Below the pieces are notes generated by a model. It worked only from the letters and a program-made list of their open reading frames with translations, made no database searches and was not told the origin of the DNA. A program made the translations under genes and the position numbers. A stretch of 64,000 nt of DNA from Macrotrachela quadricornifera (taxonomy: Eukaryota > Rotifera > Eurotatoria > Philodinida > Philodinidae): contig JAJEKB010021384.1 in the NCBI GenBank assembly GCA_022393335.1, positions 715,868 to 779,867 on the forward strand, given 5' to 3'. Numbering within the stretch: position 1 is the stretch's first letter; each line of letters opens with the position of its first letter. Below, piece after piece: positions 20,701-30,180 of this stretch.

Positions 20701-23700
20701 ATGATTCTATGATTAATCATTTCGCATCAATGGTTCTTTGGTCTAAATGTGAAAATCGAAGGTTTCGAATAGGTTATAAGAGAAAAGTGTATACGAGTGT
20801 TTCCTTGATTCAAAACTATAGTTTATCCATTTGTTTTCTATGACTTACAGACACAACGTATTTGTTCTTTTTCTTGACTTACAACGATGATATATCTATA
20901 TACTCGAAGAAGAATATTTGTCTGTTCACTATGCATTCAGTCTTCGTAATAGCTAGCCTCACAAAACTTTCCACACTACTTCCTTTGCTGTTGAAGAAAA
21001 TTGACTTGAGGTTGGAGCTACCGAGTGCGGTGCGCGGAAGAGGCTGGGTGAAATTTCATCGCGATCAATACAGATCGAGATTCTGATGAGACTGTTCGCT
21101 ATGTATTTAGTCATCGTGAGAGATAGCGTCACGAAACTATTCGCATCAGTTCCTTGAGTGCTGAGAAAAGTCGGCAGAGTGATTGGGGGTGAGAAAGGGA
21201 GGTGTGCGTGAAACTTCATCCAAGTCGTAAGAGACCGTGATTTTATTAATTTTCTAATCAAATGACGCGTTTCAATGCAAACTTGAGAGTGATCGTGTTC
21301 AAAATGGATGCGAGTGAGGATGTCAGCTCTAGCCCGATGAGAAGAGTTCCACTGAAGATGCCTGATGCACGGTGGGAAAAGCTCTGTCGCAGAGGTTCCA
21401 GGTATAGTGAAACAAATCCTATGAAAGAGATATTACGCACGGCGAGAAGAGTCCCATGACGAATACCTAATGCATAGCAGGAACAATCCTGCTAAAGATG
21501 CCTGACGCATACCGGTAAAAGTCCTGTCTAGAGATTTCAGGTGTGACGGGAAAATTTCTGTTGCAGATGGCTCAGCCACAGCAGGGAGCAGTCCTGTAAA
21601 AGACGTGTTATGTACAGCAGAAAAATTTGGGTGGAAGATGCAAAACTTTAACCATATTCTCTTTTCATCGGGTACCTCCGCTAGTTGAATATATTTCTCA
21701 CAGGCATAAGAGATAACAAACTGAATTTAATATTAGAAACAGTTTAAATATACAACTATTTATTAGTGTAGGTGTATAATAAATAGTTAACGAATGTGGA
21801 AAGCTGATACAGAATTTTTAGTCCTATGCAGTATTCTGTTCACTAACAGGTACCATGTTGGAGAAAGCTTATGGAAATAAATAGTAAAAGCATTAAGCAA
21901 AGATTGCTACAGCGTAACTGTGGTAATTGAAAGGGTGATATGACTAATCGAGAGAATGATTTGGTTGTCATAGGACCAGAAAAAAGAAGAATGACTCATG
22001 GCGATACGGTCGATTCAGTTCTGACTCGCCATTTCTAGCGGTACCGGTACGGAAAATCCCTACAGGTTCGAACTCTGCTACAAGACACATAAAACAAAAG
22101 GACAAGGAGAAAAGCTCATGGCTAGAATCATGCCAGTTAAAGATGTTAACTCACCGTATTTTCTTGTAGTGCTTGGACCAAAATCTTCACATCCGGATCG
22201 GTTAATCTTTGGCTACTTAAATTGAGCGTCGTATTTATTTGATTGTCAACAATGCGTTTTTCGAGCTGAGGATTGCGATATATTGAATCTTCGACTGTTC
22301 GACCACCATTACAGATGTTTTCTTTAAGTGTTTGCAACTGATCGAGCCCTTCTAGATGAGAGTCACTTTTGTTGGGCGGTTTCAGTCTACGCAAATCCTC
22401 CAGTGTCTTGTCCAGGTAGCCGATAAATTCAGCTTTAGCTTTCAGTAGTCTTGTATTGTCTTTGGTCCAGAGAAGTATCGCAAAATTTGCATTTTGCATG
22501 TCCAAACTTTGCTGTTCTTTTTGTAGCCGAGTTTGATAGTCTTTATATTGTGTCTTCTGGTCTGTTTCGATTGAAAGAATCTGTTGTAGTACTGTTTTTT
22601 CATGTTTATCGATGATCTGGCGCAATGATGCCATGGTTTCAGCCACTTTTTTTTTGTTTAATTCAATGTTATTATCAACATCAGTTCCCATTGCGTCCAG
22701 TTGATGCATTTTATCATTCAAAGAGGCTTGGATATTCTTTAGGTCAGCTTCTACCTAGACGATAGAAAAGAGTAATGATATAAATCAGATCTATGTCAAC
22801 TATAATGATTGAGATAAATACTGACTTTTGTTTTTAGTTTTTGTGCAATCTCATCTATCAAGGCATATGTGTGCTCTTTGTGTTGAAACAATACACAATC
22901 ACGGCAAACAAGCGTGTCACATGCTTGACACCAATATTTAAGTTTCTCGTCCGGATGTGTTCCACATGGGGTCATTTCCGGGGGCTTCTCGCTGATGGAT
23001 ACGGGCCGATGGCTTTGTAATGCGCGTGATGCATGAATAGCCTGAGAACATTCTAAACAGTAGCTGTTGACGCATTCTTCACACCAAAATGCAGCAGGTG
23101 TGGCCGAATGACAATTTGAACACTGAGTTGAGTCTGAAATTCAAATGAGTATGAACAGAGCAGCAGCAGAGCCATGATGATAAGAAGACAAAAAAGCAAG
23201 ACACTTATATCTTCATTCAAAAGGAAAACAGTGAAGGTGTTTCGTTCATTACAATAATCGTTATGCTAATATTAGTAATCTAAATTGACTTATGAGCAAA
23301 TCAAAGTCTATGGAATTCAGAGTAGATCAAATGGTATGCTCATGTGATTCTCAAATTTGATATTTATTAGCCATCTTCATACAAAATTAAATAAATCTCA
23401 TTCATACAATTTAGATCTCTCTTTCGATGAGTAGTAAGGCCTCGGCGGGACTCACTAATGACTCGACTTACCAAACAAGTTGACTGTGTCACTCACGAGT
23501 TGGTTGAGAGGTAACGAGTCGATTTGATCTTTTGCAATGTTAGTCTCATCACGTAGAGGACACGTGAACTGACCGTTGTTAGAAGAAGCCACTTTTTTGA
23601 TACAACGAAAACAGTAAGTATGCCAGCAAGGCAATAGGCGTGGATCAACAAAGCGCTCATGACAAATTGCACAATTAATAAAGTTTTTAATTGTGCCTAT

Positions 23701-23721
23701 GCCTATGTTGTTAGATGCCAT
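17149..23721 (-). CDS. TRIM-type RING / B-box / coiled-coil protein with NLR-type LRR array
   Basis: A multi-exon gene, start ATG at 23721, stop TGA at 17151-17149. Coding exons by splice sites and phase: 23721-23472 (RING), 23133-22826 (two B-boxes), 22754-22155 (coiled coil and first LRR), a partial LRR exon ending at 17999 at the edge of the assembly gap, then 17793-17710, 17652-17569, 17514-17431, 17377-17294 and terminal 17238-17149. Exon 1 ends in phase 1; all later junctions are phase 0. The RBCC order is that of TRIM E3 ubiquitin ligases, which usually end in SPRY, NHL or similar. Here the C-terminus is a ribonuclease-inhibitor-type LRR fan, as in NLR immune sensors. Likely a cytosolic ligand-recognising ubiquitin ligase; the ligand is unknown. 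Exons hidden in the 400-N gap are probable. Confidence 0.88.
17999..18033 (-). CDS. Partial LRR exon cut by the assembly gap
   Basis: Reading out of the gap on the minus strand gives AGAAIRIRNDK followed by a GTGATT donor at 17998, in phase 0 like the other LRR exons. It aligns to the second half of an LRR unit but is about three residues shorter, so it is either degenerate or slightly misassembled. Confidence 0.55.
18034..18433. other. Assembly gap, 400 N
   Basis: A run of 400 N inside the LRR half of the TRIM-LRR gene. The round length suggests an estimated gap size. Repetitive LRR exons are a likely reason for the break. Confidence 1.
20350..21250. repeat. Diverged repeat, three copies
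   Basis: A block containing 'tctgttcgctatgcattca', 'aaactttccac' and 'gggtgaaat.tca' with Asp-like 'gtgagg' tails appears near 20385, 20925 and 21088. Copies are diverged and of unequal length. Probably part of a minisatellite-bearing mobile element. Confidence 0.55.
21310..21650. repeat. Minisatellite, about 35-bp units, 8-9 copies
   Basis: Units around 'agatgcctgatgcacggtgg' followed by 'aaaagtcctgt' repeat with about 35 bp spacing from 21310 to 21650 with 20-35% divergence. The 60-65 aa frames on both strands here are by-products. Confidence 0.7.
22155..22754 (-). CDS. Coiled-coil exon with first LRR of the TRIM-LRR gene
   Basis: 600 nt, 200 codons, acceptor TCTAG at 22756-22755, donor ACG|GTGAGT at 22155/22154. 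Residues about 187-340 of the protein are heptad-rich (K/E/Q/L) as in the TRIM coiled coil that makes antiparallel dimers. The last 28 residues (TTLNLSSQRLTDPDVKILVQ then ALQENT) form the first LRR unit, so the fusion of coiled coil to LRR lies inside a single exon and does not depend on gene-model joining. Confidence 0.92.
22826..23133 (-). CDS. Double B-box exon of the TRIM-LRR gene
   Basis: 308 nt between a TTTCAG acceptor (23134) and a GTCAGT donor (22825). Two zinc-binding B-boxes are visible: QCSNCHSATPAAFWCEEC followed by YCLEC and two His (B-box 1), and CGTHPDEKLKYWCQACDTLV then CRDC and H-x2-H (B-box 2). This exon is too interrupted in other frames to appear as a long open frame and is recognised from its splice sites and Cys/His pattern. 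Confidence 0.9.
23472..23721 (-). CDS. RING exon of the TRIM-LRR gene
   Basis: 250 nt from ATG (23721) to donor TTTG|GTAAGT (23471). RING ligands: C17, C20, C32, H34, C37, C40, C54; the expected eighth ligand (CPxC) is CPLR, with Asp directly after. The RING would recruit an E2 enzyme. Loss of the last Cys could weaken zinc binding, or the Asp could take its place as in some RING variants. The LPLNQLV helix after the RING is typical of TRIM proteins. Confidence 0.9.
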
Positions 23722-23889
23722 ATCAGTGGATCGACGATGTGCAGAATGATCGAGTCTAGAACGAACAATGAAAAAGATTTATTTGCTGTGTTTTTTTAGC
23801 ACAACTCAGTATCTATTTATTGCTCATTATAGGGCTTCAAGGAATGTGGGATAGTTTTGACTGTTACACGTTCTGTGAAGCTCTGAGGG

Positions 23890-23890
<1 letters not shown>

Positions 23891-23928
<38 letters not shown>

Positions 23929-23936
23929 CGGTGACC
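23891..23936. repeat. G46 homopolymer
   Basis: Forty-six consecutive G on the plus strand (C on the coding strand), 170 bp upstream of the TRIM-LRR start codon, in an otherwise AT-rich genome. It is followed by G-rich 'gagggtgagg' sequence to about 24075. The tract could form a G-quadruplex or be of uncertain length in assembly. Confidence 0.95.
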
Positions 23937-24144
23937 GTTCATTTCGTCCTACGATCATTTCGTCTTGTTACCTTTTGTTCCACACACTTCATGAGGGTGA
24001 GGGCGAGGATGAGGCTGACGGTGAGAGTCAGGTGAGGGTGCATGAGGTTCAAAGTGGATAAGGGTTAGGGACGAATTTTGTAGGACAGAAAGTAACGAGA
24101 CGAAGTGATCATAGGACGAAACGATAGAGTACCGTTGCACTCCA

Positions 24145-24805
24145 ACGACCTCTTCTTAGTCTCTCAAAATTTACTCATTTTCTGCAGCATCTAGCATCTC
24201 TCATATTTCTATAAGATAACGATTCAATTGATTTCAAATTCGTGTCATTTGGAAGAGCAAATGATAGGCTACACGCATGTAACATTTAAGTTCATTTTGA
24301 TTATCTATCTTGAAGTGTCTAGGTTAATGTATCGCAACCTGTTGACTCTTGAAGGGTCAAAAATAGCGTGTTTTTGCAGGTATTTTGAAATTAAAAGTAT
24401 CCTTAGCTGAAGTTACCAAACTGTATGTTTCATCACAAGCAACCCCTATAGTTGTACATCTTTTGACACTAAAAGATAGGGAAAGAGCCTCAGAGAAGTC
24501 TGAGCACCTCTGACAGTGCGCACTGGCCGATGGCACCTGAGGAGCACTGTGATTATCAATCTTCGCCGTTTCAATTTAACTCTTTACCCCTGATAAGGAT
24601 TGCAGACGCGCCAGCAATAAAATTACCTCTGGAATTGAGTATTGGTGCCTCCAATGTGCTAAAAGTATGAACAAATTAATGAAGTGATTTCTTCAATTTT
24701 ACGGTGCTTTTCTGGGGAGGGGTACAGGGAAAAATTTTGCCAATTCTCTGTATCATTCAGCAAAACTGATGTAAAAAATAAATCCTAAACGACTTATTAA
24801 ATTAC
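24145..24805. other. Intergenic DNA, no gene seen
   Basis: No coding signal. Slightly higher GC at 24480-24700 without any recognised motif. Confidence 0.5.
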
Positions 24806-26300
24806 AAGATTTCATATTTGAAGATCAGCTAATATTATGTAAATTGGCAATATCATATCCCTAGAAGATACATAGTGAATACAAGATCTACCTCTGTAGC
24901 ATATAATTCTACAAAAATAAATCACATAAAGTACCACTATATCTTGACTAGAAATTAATATTGCACAATTACAGACACGATAACAGTGTAAACGTGGTGA
25001 TAATAATATTGATGATTGTTTTTCGTTCTTCATAGAACAAAAAATAGTTTAGTTCGCTTTGTATTATACAGGCCTAATTTATGTATATGGAGAACGAAAC
25101 AAACTCATCAATATTGTTATCACCACGTTTACACTGTTATAGTGTCTGTATTTGTGCAATATTAATTTCTAGTCAAGATATAGTGGTACTTTATGCGATT
25201 TATTTTTGTAGAATTATATGCTACAGAGATAGATCTTGTATTCACTATGTATCTTCTAGGGGTATGATATTGCCATTTTATATAATACTTAGGGCACTCC
25301 AAAAGTAGTGAGCCAGATATCATACTTTCCTATAGACCGATTGGAAAAATTTTCTTTTTTATGAGCAGATAGATCGTCTTTTGTTCTATCTTTCTATGTT
25401 ATTTGATCACTATTCAACTGGTCTTATAATAATAAAAATTCGATAAGAACTGTTTTTGTTAAAAATCAGCCGGTAGCATCGAGATCATAATGGGCATGAA
25501 ACTAAAATAACGCTGTGCTTTTGTATTGCATTTTATCATCACTTAATACATTGTATCGAAGAAACAAAATATACCAGAAGATGCAGCGTGAAACGCTCTA
25601 CAATTTATAAAGGACTGTTTATTGTATAGTTGCACTTTTTATTTTCAAAATGAACAAAACTCTGAGCGATCAAATTTTGATGTTGTGACAGCGAGATTAT
25701 TTATTGGTAAAGGATGAATTCGGTTTTATCTATCTCATCTTTTTATAGTTGTTCTTTGTAAATTATAGAGTTTTACACGCTGCTTCTTATAGTGTATTTT
25801 GTTTTTTAAATAAAACATATGAAGTAAGAAAAAAGATGAGATAGGGAAAATTGAATGCATCTTTTACTAAAAAACAATCTCGTTTCTGCAACGTTGAAAT
25901 TTCGTTGTTCAGAGTTTTATTCATTCTGAAATCAAAAAAAAATAACTATAGAATATACCATCCTTTATAAATTGTAGAGCTTTTCACGCTGCATCTTCTG
26001 GTATATTTTGTTTCTTTAATACACTGTGTTAAATGATAATAAAGTAGAATGTAAAAGTGCCACACGCATTATGATCTACTGCTACCAGCTGATTTTCAAC
26101 AAAAACAGTTTTTATCGAATTTTTATTATTATAAGACTAGTTGAATAGTGATCAAATAACATAGAAAGATAGAACAAAAGACGCTCTATCTGCTGATAAA
26201 AAAGAAAACCTTTCCAATCAGTCTATAGGAAAGTACGATATCAGGCTCACTACTTTTGGATTGCCCTAAGTATTAGCTGATCTTCAAATATGAAAACTTG
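24805..26300. mobile_element. Outer foldback element, interrupted by an inner element
   Basis: The arm 24811-25030 pairs with 25080-25290 in inverse orientation (both contain 'tcaatattgttatcaccac' and 'gatattgccaat'-type ends). The last part of the right arm, 'agtattagctgatcttcaaa', is displaced to 26269-26288 by the inner element at 25292-26266. Putting the two right-arm parts together restores the complement of 24811-24850. The matching 73-75 aa frames on opposite strands are simply the two arms. Confidence 0.8.
25290..26268. mobile_element. Inner Tc1/mariner-like foldback MITE (25292-26266), TA target duplication
   Basis: Ends GGGCACTCCAAAAGTAGTGA (25292) and the complement ending GGATTGCCC (26266), flanked by TA at 25290-25291 and 26267-26268. 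The arms pair along nearly their whole length (975 bp, centre about 25780). It contains two inverted copies of the recurrent 'gatgcagc' unit. No transposase. TA duplication and the GGGCA-type ends point to the IS630/Tc1/mariner superfamily. Confidence 0.8.
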
Positions 26301-27652
26301 TAAAACTGATGTATCTCAGTGAAGAAACGCTGTAAAGAGCTCAAGAAAGTTTCATTCGATAGAAAAATCTTTGCTTTATAGTGAGATATGATTGAGACAA
26401 GTTGCACATTGATTCATGGATCTTTCAGCGCCAGGATGTTACTAATAAAGTAATTCTCTAATGATCATTGCGTGTTTTATCACATCTTAGTCTTCTAAGC
26501 GTTTCTGGAAGTTCCAGACATTAAAGATATCACTAGTGGACATCTTTTTCTAAATGTACCATGCAATAGGTCGCCGGAAAATTCATAGTTTAGAAACAGA
26601 AAACTACTTTCACAGTAGATTCGTTTTTTTTCAAAATCATCGATCGTAAAAGTCACATATCCCCAAACGAGCGCAGTGAAAAATAAAGTTTTTTTACCGA
26701 TTGGTAGCCCATGAAGTTCACCACAAAAAGTATTCCTGGAGTTTCTCAATCAGATATTTCATACATTTTTCACAACTGTTCTTCCGATTTCTACTGGTGT
26801 GGATAACCAGGGGTAGAGGGTTAAATCAAAACTTGACTTCAGATTGTCGTTGAGCATGCAAAACTTAGTGCGCATGAGGTATTCCACAGCAGAGGTGACC
26901 CAAAAGTGAGCTATGCACTCAATTGATATCACGGATATTAATGAAACTGCTAGTATGTAGACCCATGTGATATGTGAGAACACCAAAAAATTCAGCTTCT
27001 AAAAAGGTTTCCTTGCCGAGGGGTTCGAATTACAACAGAGACTCTACAGGGTGACATATAAGTGTTGACATTGCTGCTCATGCATTGTATATATTTCGCC
27101 ATTTGTCAACAACAATATTTATAGACATGAAGTTTTGTGCATCTATACTGCCACACATATCCTATATATTAACACACTCAAAGTCATTTTTCGACAGTGT
27201 TAGAAGGTATGCCGGTATATCATAGATCCTAGTTCCCCCATCCCTATCCACTCTTATCATGGGATTAGAAATGCCACCTCTTATGATTGACTTATGAGCT
27301 CCTACTTTCGAATTAGGTAGTCCTCACCTCTGCTTCATTCTTGAAACCGAACTGGCCGGTCCAGTCACACTTTTAAAATCAGCAAAAACCGGTGTAGACC
27401 GGTTTGATCGTTTGTTTTTAACAAATTTTAAGGCACAAAACTAAATTAGTGTATTTTGCTCGTTTTTGTTGATTTTCATGACTTCAGATGTCAACAGACA
27501 TGAGCGTAAACGTTTTTTCATTGATAAGGTAAGAGACCAGAAATGGCTCATATGCTCGACGACAACGCGAGCCTAAAAATACCTTAGAAGACCAGTATGC
27601 ATATCTCTTAAAAACTTGACTGTATCACCATGAAAAGACAAGGGTGGATAAG
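26301..27652. other. Intergenic DNA, no gene seen
   Basis: Two minus-strand frames of 75-84 aa (26495-26749, 26759-26986) have no recognised domain and no partner exons. No support for a gene. Confidence 0.45.
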
Positions 27653-30180
27653 GACCCTTTTTTGGCCCACTATACACCGCTATCGCAGACACATTTTATG
27701 AGATTTCTAAACGACCTAACAGATGCAGCGAGAAACGGCGATTCCAACGGTACCAAATTTGACCCATGTATGATGTGTACTGTATGAGTAATACTCGGTT
27801 TTCTGAGGGGTACTTTTGCTAAAAATCGAAAAATTTGGGCAAAGTGAGGCTCCTCAGTATTTTTGTTGGAAAACAATGAAAACCTTCACTGAATTCCAAC
27901 ATTTTAGGCTCAATCGAAAGTTCTCTTCGCACTGCACAACCTAGCACCAAACTGTGGTACCAAAATGTGCTTACACAAGTGAATATCTTGCCGAAAACAA
28001 ACGGTGACAATGAAAGAAGTGAAAAAATCGCAAGTTATCCTGGCCACTTCTGACCAAAATCAAGCCTACAAGATAGAACTCTGGAATCTTGAGATCAACG
28101 TCATTTGATGCGGTTTTTCGCGAGCTACAAGATGCACTAGTTAGTTTTTATCTGAAGACCGTATTATGGGGGGCAAAAGCAAAAAATCATGAAAAAAACC
28201 GTCTTTCTCAACAAGTAGCACTACTTTTGACCGATCTGGATCAGTCAGGACTAGCTCGTCTCCATATGAATTATACCTCATTCGATGCAGTTTTTCACGC
28301 TCTACAATCCTTTGCTATTGGTTTCTCACCAACTTTCTAGCCAAAAATTTTTCGTAGTTAAAAACTTTCAAAAATACCCACTTTTAGCATACTACACACT
28401 ATTCTTGGTGCCATAGATCCGAGAAAATCTTTCTACGATCGATTCTCTGAGTAACCATTCGATGCAGTTTTTCACGCTCTACAATCCTGTGCTATCGGTT
28501 TCTCACCAATGTTCTAGCCAAAAAAACTTCCTAGTTAAAAACTTTCAAAAATACCCACTTTTAGCATACTTCTCACTATTCTTGGTATCAAAGATCCAAG
28601 AAAATCTTTGTACGATCGACTCGCTTCGTAACTATTCGATGCAGTTTTTCACGCTCTACCAAGTGAAACACCGACACTATTGAAGCTGCTGAAGTGTGTT
28701 TTTGTTGGGAGTTGATATGAAGTACCTGGCGTATGTGTTGGTTCTTTAACTTAGGTGTACTGGAATCAGTGTAGTGAAGAGATGGATCTTAGTGATATTA
28801 GAAGTGGGTCGTACTGATGGTGACATTTGGGCAACTCAAATGTCCGTACCGTGTAGCCAGTGCAATCTTTTGAAGGAACGCTTGAAGCGCATGTCACCTG
28901 CTTCCAGAAAACAACTGCAGAAAAACATGACGCTCGGAGGGTCCTCTTTCCTGCCATGTGAGAAGAAGACGTTCGAAAGATTTGCTTCGGTAGTGCAAAG
29001 CATTTCTCAATCGACATAAAATTTGAACTTTTCTTCCAGGAAAGTACCAGATCAAGCAAGGAATGGGTTGCATCGATGAACATTTTAAACCGTCATTCTT
29101 TGACGATGAAGAACTAGAATGCGTCGTTTAGCTCTATTCTGCTCACACTGATCTAGTTCGAGTTCGATTCGCCTCAAAACATTGAAGCAGGAAAACCAAT
29201 ATGGCAACCGTGCAATTGGATAAGGACGATGACACCGATACTGCACAATCTTCAACGGTTCACAATGCGTAATCTCATAGTGAATGTATATTCCACTTCT
29301 CATAAAGAAAATGGAAAACGATACGTTTAACACTCCGATAGCACAGGGTGGTGGAGCGTGAAAAACTGCATCGAATGGTTACTCAGAGAATCGATCGTAG
29401 AAAGATTTTCTCGGATCTATGGCACCAAGAATAGTGTGTAGTATGCTAAAAGTGGGTATTTTTGAAAGTTTTTAACTACGAAAAATTTTTGGCTAGAAAG
29501 TTGGTGAGAAACCAATAGCAAAGGATTGTAGAGCGTGAAAAACTGCATCGAATGAGGTATAATTCATATGGAGACGAGCTAGTCCTGACTGATCCAGATC
29601 GGTCAAAAGTAGTGCTACTTGTTGAGAAAGACGGTTTTTTTCATGATTTTTTGCTTTTGCCCCCCATAATACGGTCTTCAGATAAAAACTAACTAGTGCA
29701 TCTTGTAGCTCGCGAAAAACCGCATCAAATGACGTTGATCTCAAGATTCCAGAGTTCTATCTTGTAGGCTTGATTTTGGTCAGAAGTGGCCAGGATAACT
29801 TGCGATTTTTTCACTTCTTTCATTGTCACCGTTTGTTTTCGGCAAGATATTCACTTGTGTAAGCACATTTTGGTACCACAGTTTGGTGCTAGGTTGTGCA
29901 GTGCGAAGAGAACTTTCGATTGAGCCTAAAATGTTGGAATTCAGTGAAGGTTTTCATTGTTTTCCAACAAAAATACTGAGGAGCCTCACTTTGCCCAAAT
30001 TTTTCGATTTTTAGCAAAAGTACCCCTCAGAAAACCGAGTATTACTCATACAGTACACATCATACATGGGTCAAATTTGGTACCGTTGGAATCGCCGTTT
30101 CTCGCTGCATCTGTTAGGTCGTTTAGAAATCTCATAAAATGTGTCTGCGATAGCGGTGTATAGTGGGCCAAAAAGGGTTC
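27653..30180. repeat. 2.5-kb inverted repeat with about 0.8-kb arms
   Basis: The left arm 27653-28482 and right arm 29351-30180 are complementary with a constant coordinate sum of 57833 wherever I checked (27690/30143, 28441/29392), so no net indel. The paired open frames on opposite strands translate identically over 83, 63 and 68 residues. The spacer is about 870 bp. Beyond 27653 and 30180 similarity fades. A unit of about 185 bp ('cagtttttcacgctctac' to the next) is repeated tandemly at 28290-28657. It could be a foldback transposon or a recent segmental inversion-duplication. Confidence 0.9.
28774..29128 (+). CDS. Possible gene fragment in the spacer of the inverted repeat
   Basis: The frame 28774-29019 contains a Cys-rich start (CSQCNLLKERLKRMSPASRK) and ends near a possible GT donor (about 28991). 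After 'ttcttccag' at about 29038 comes a second stretch that reads GKYQIKQGMGCIDEHFKPSF with an acidic end and stop. The phases of donor and acceptor do not fit together simply, so the splice model is unproven. It may be a captured host fragment; no function is assigned. Confidence 0.25.

Larger units (their letters stand above)
18434..22154 (-). other. Large intron of the TRIM-LRR gene, non-coding
   Basis: Between the coiled-coil exon donor (22154) and the gap I find no LRR exon, in contrast with the 53-57 nt introns between the LRR exons. It holds tandem repeats (20350-21250, 21310-21650) and AT-rich sequence. The open frames here lack domain signatures. The long intron probably grew by insertion of repeats. 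Confidence 0.6.

Noticed and set aside
22030..22090. tRNA-like B-box sequence 'ggttcgaactc'
   Set aside because: No matching A-box, acceptor stem or anticodon arm could be built.
24812..25308. Two similar 73-75 aa proteins on opposite strands
   Set aside because: They are the two arms of one foldback element, not a duplicated gene.
27670..30163. Identical protein pairs (83, 63 and 68 aa) on opposite strands
   Set aside because: Explained by the inverted repeat. Several overlapping frames exist in the same DNA, with no domain and no sign of codon constraint.
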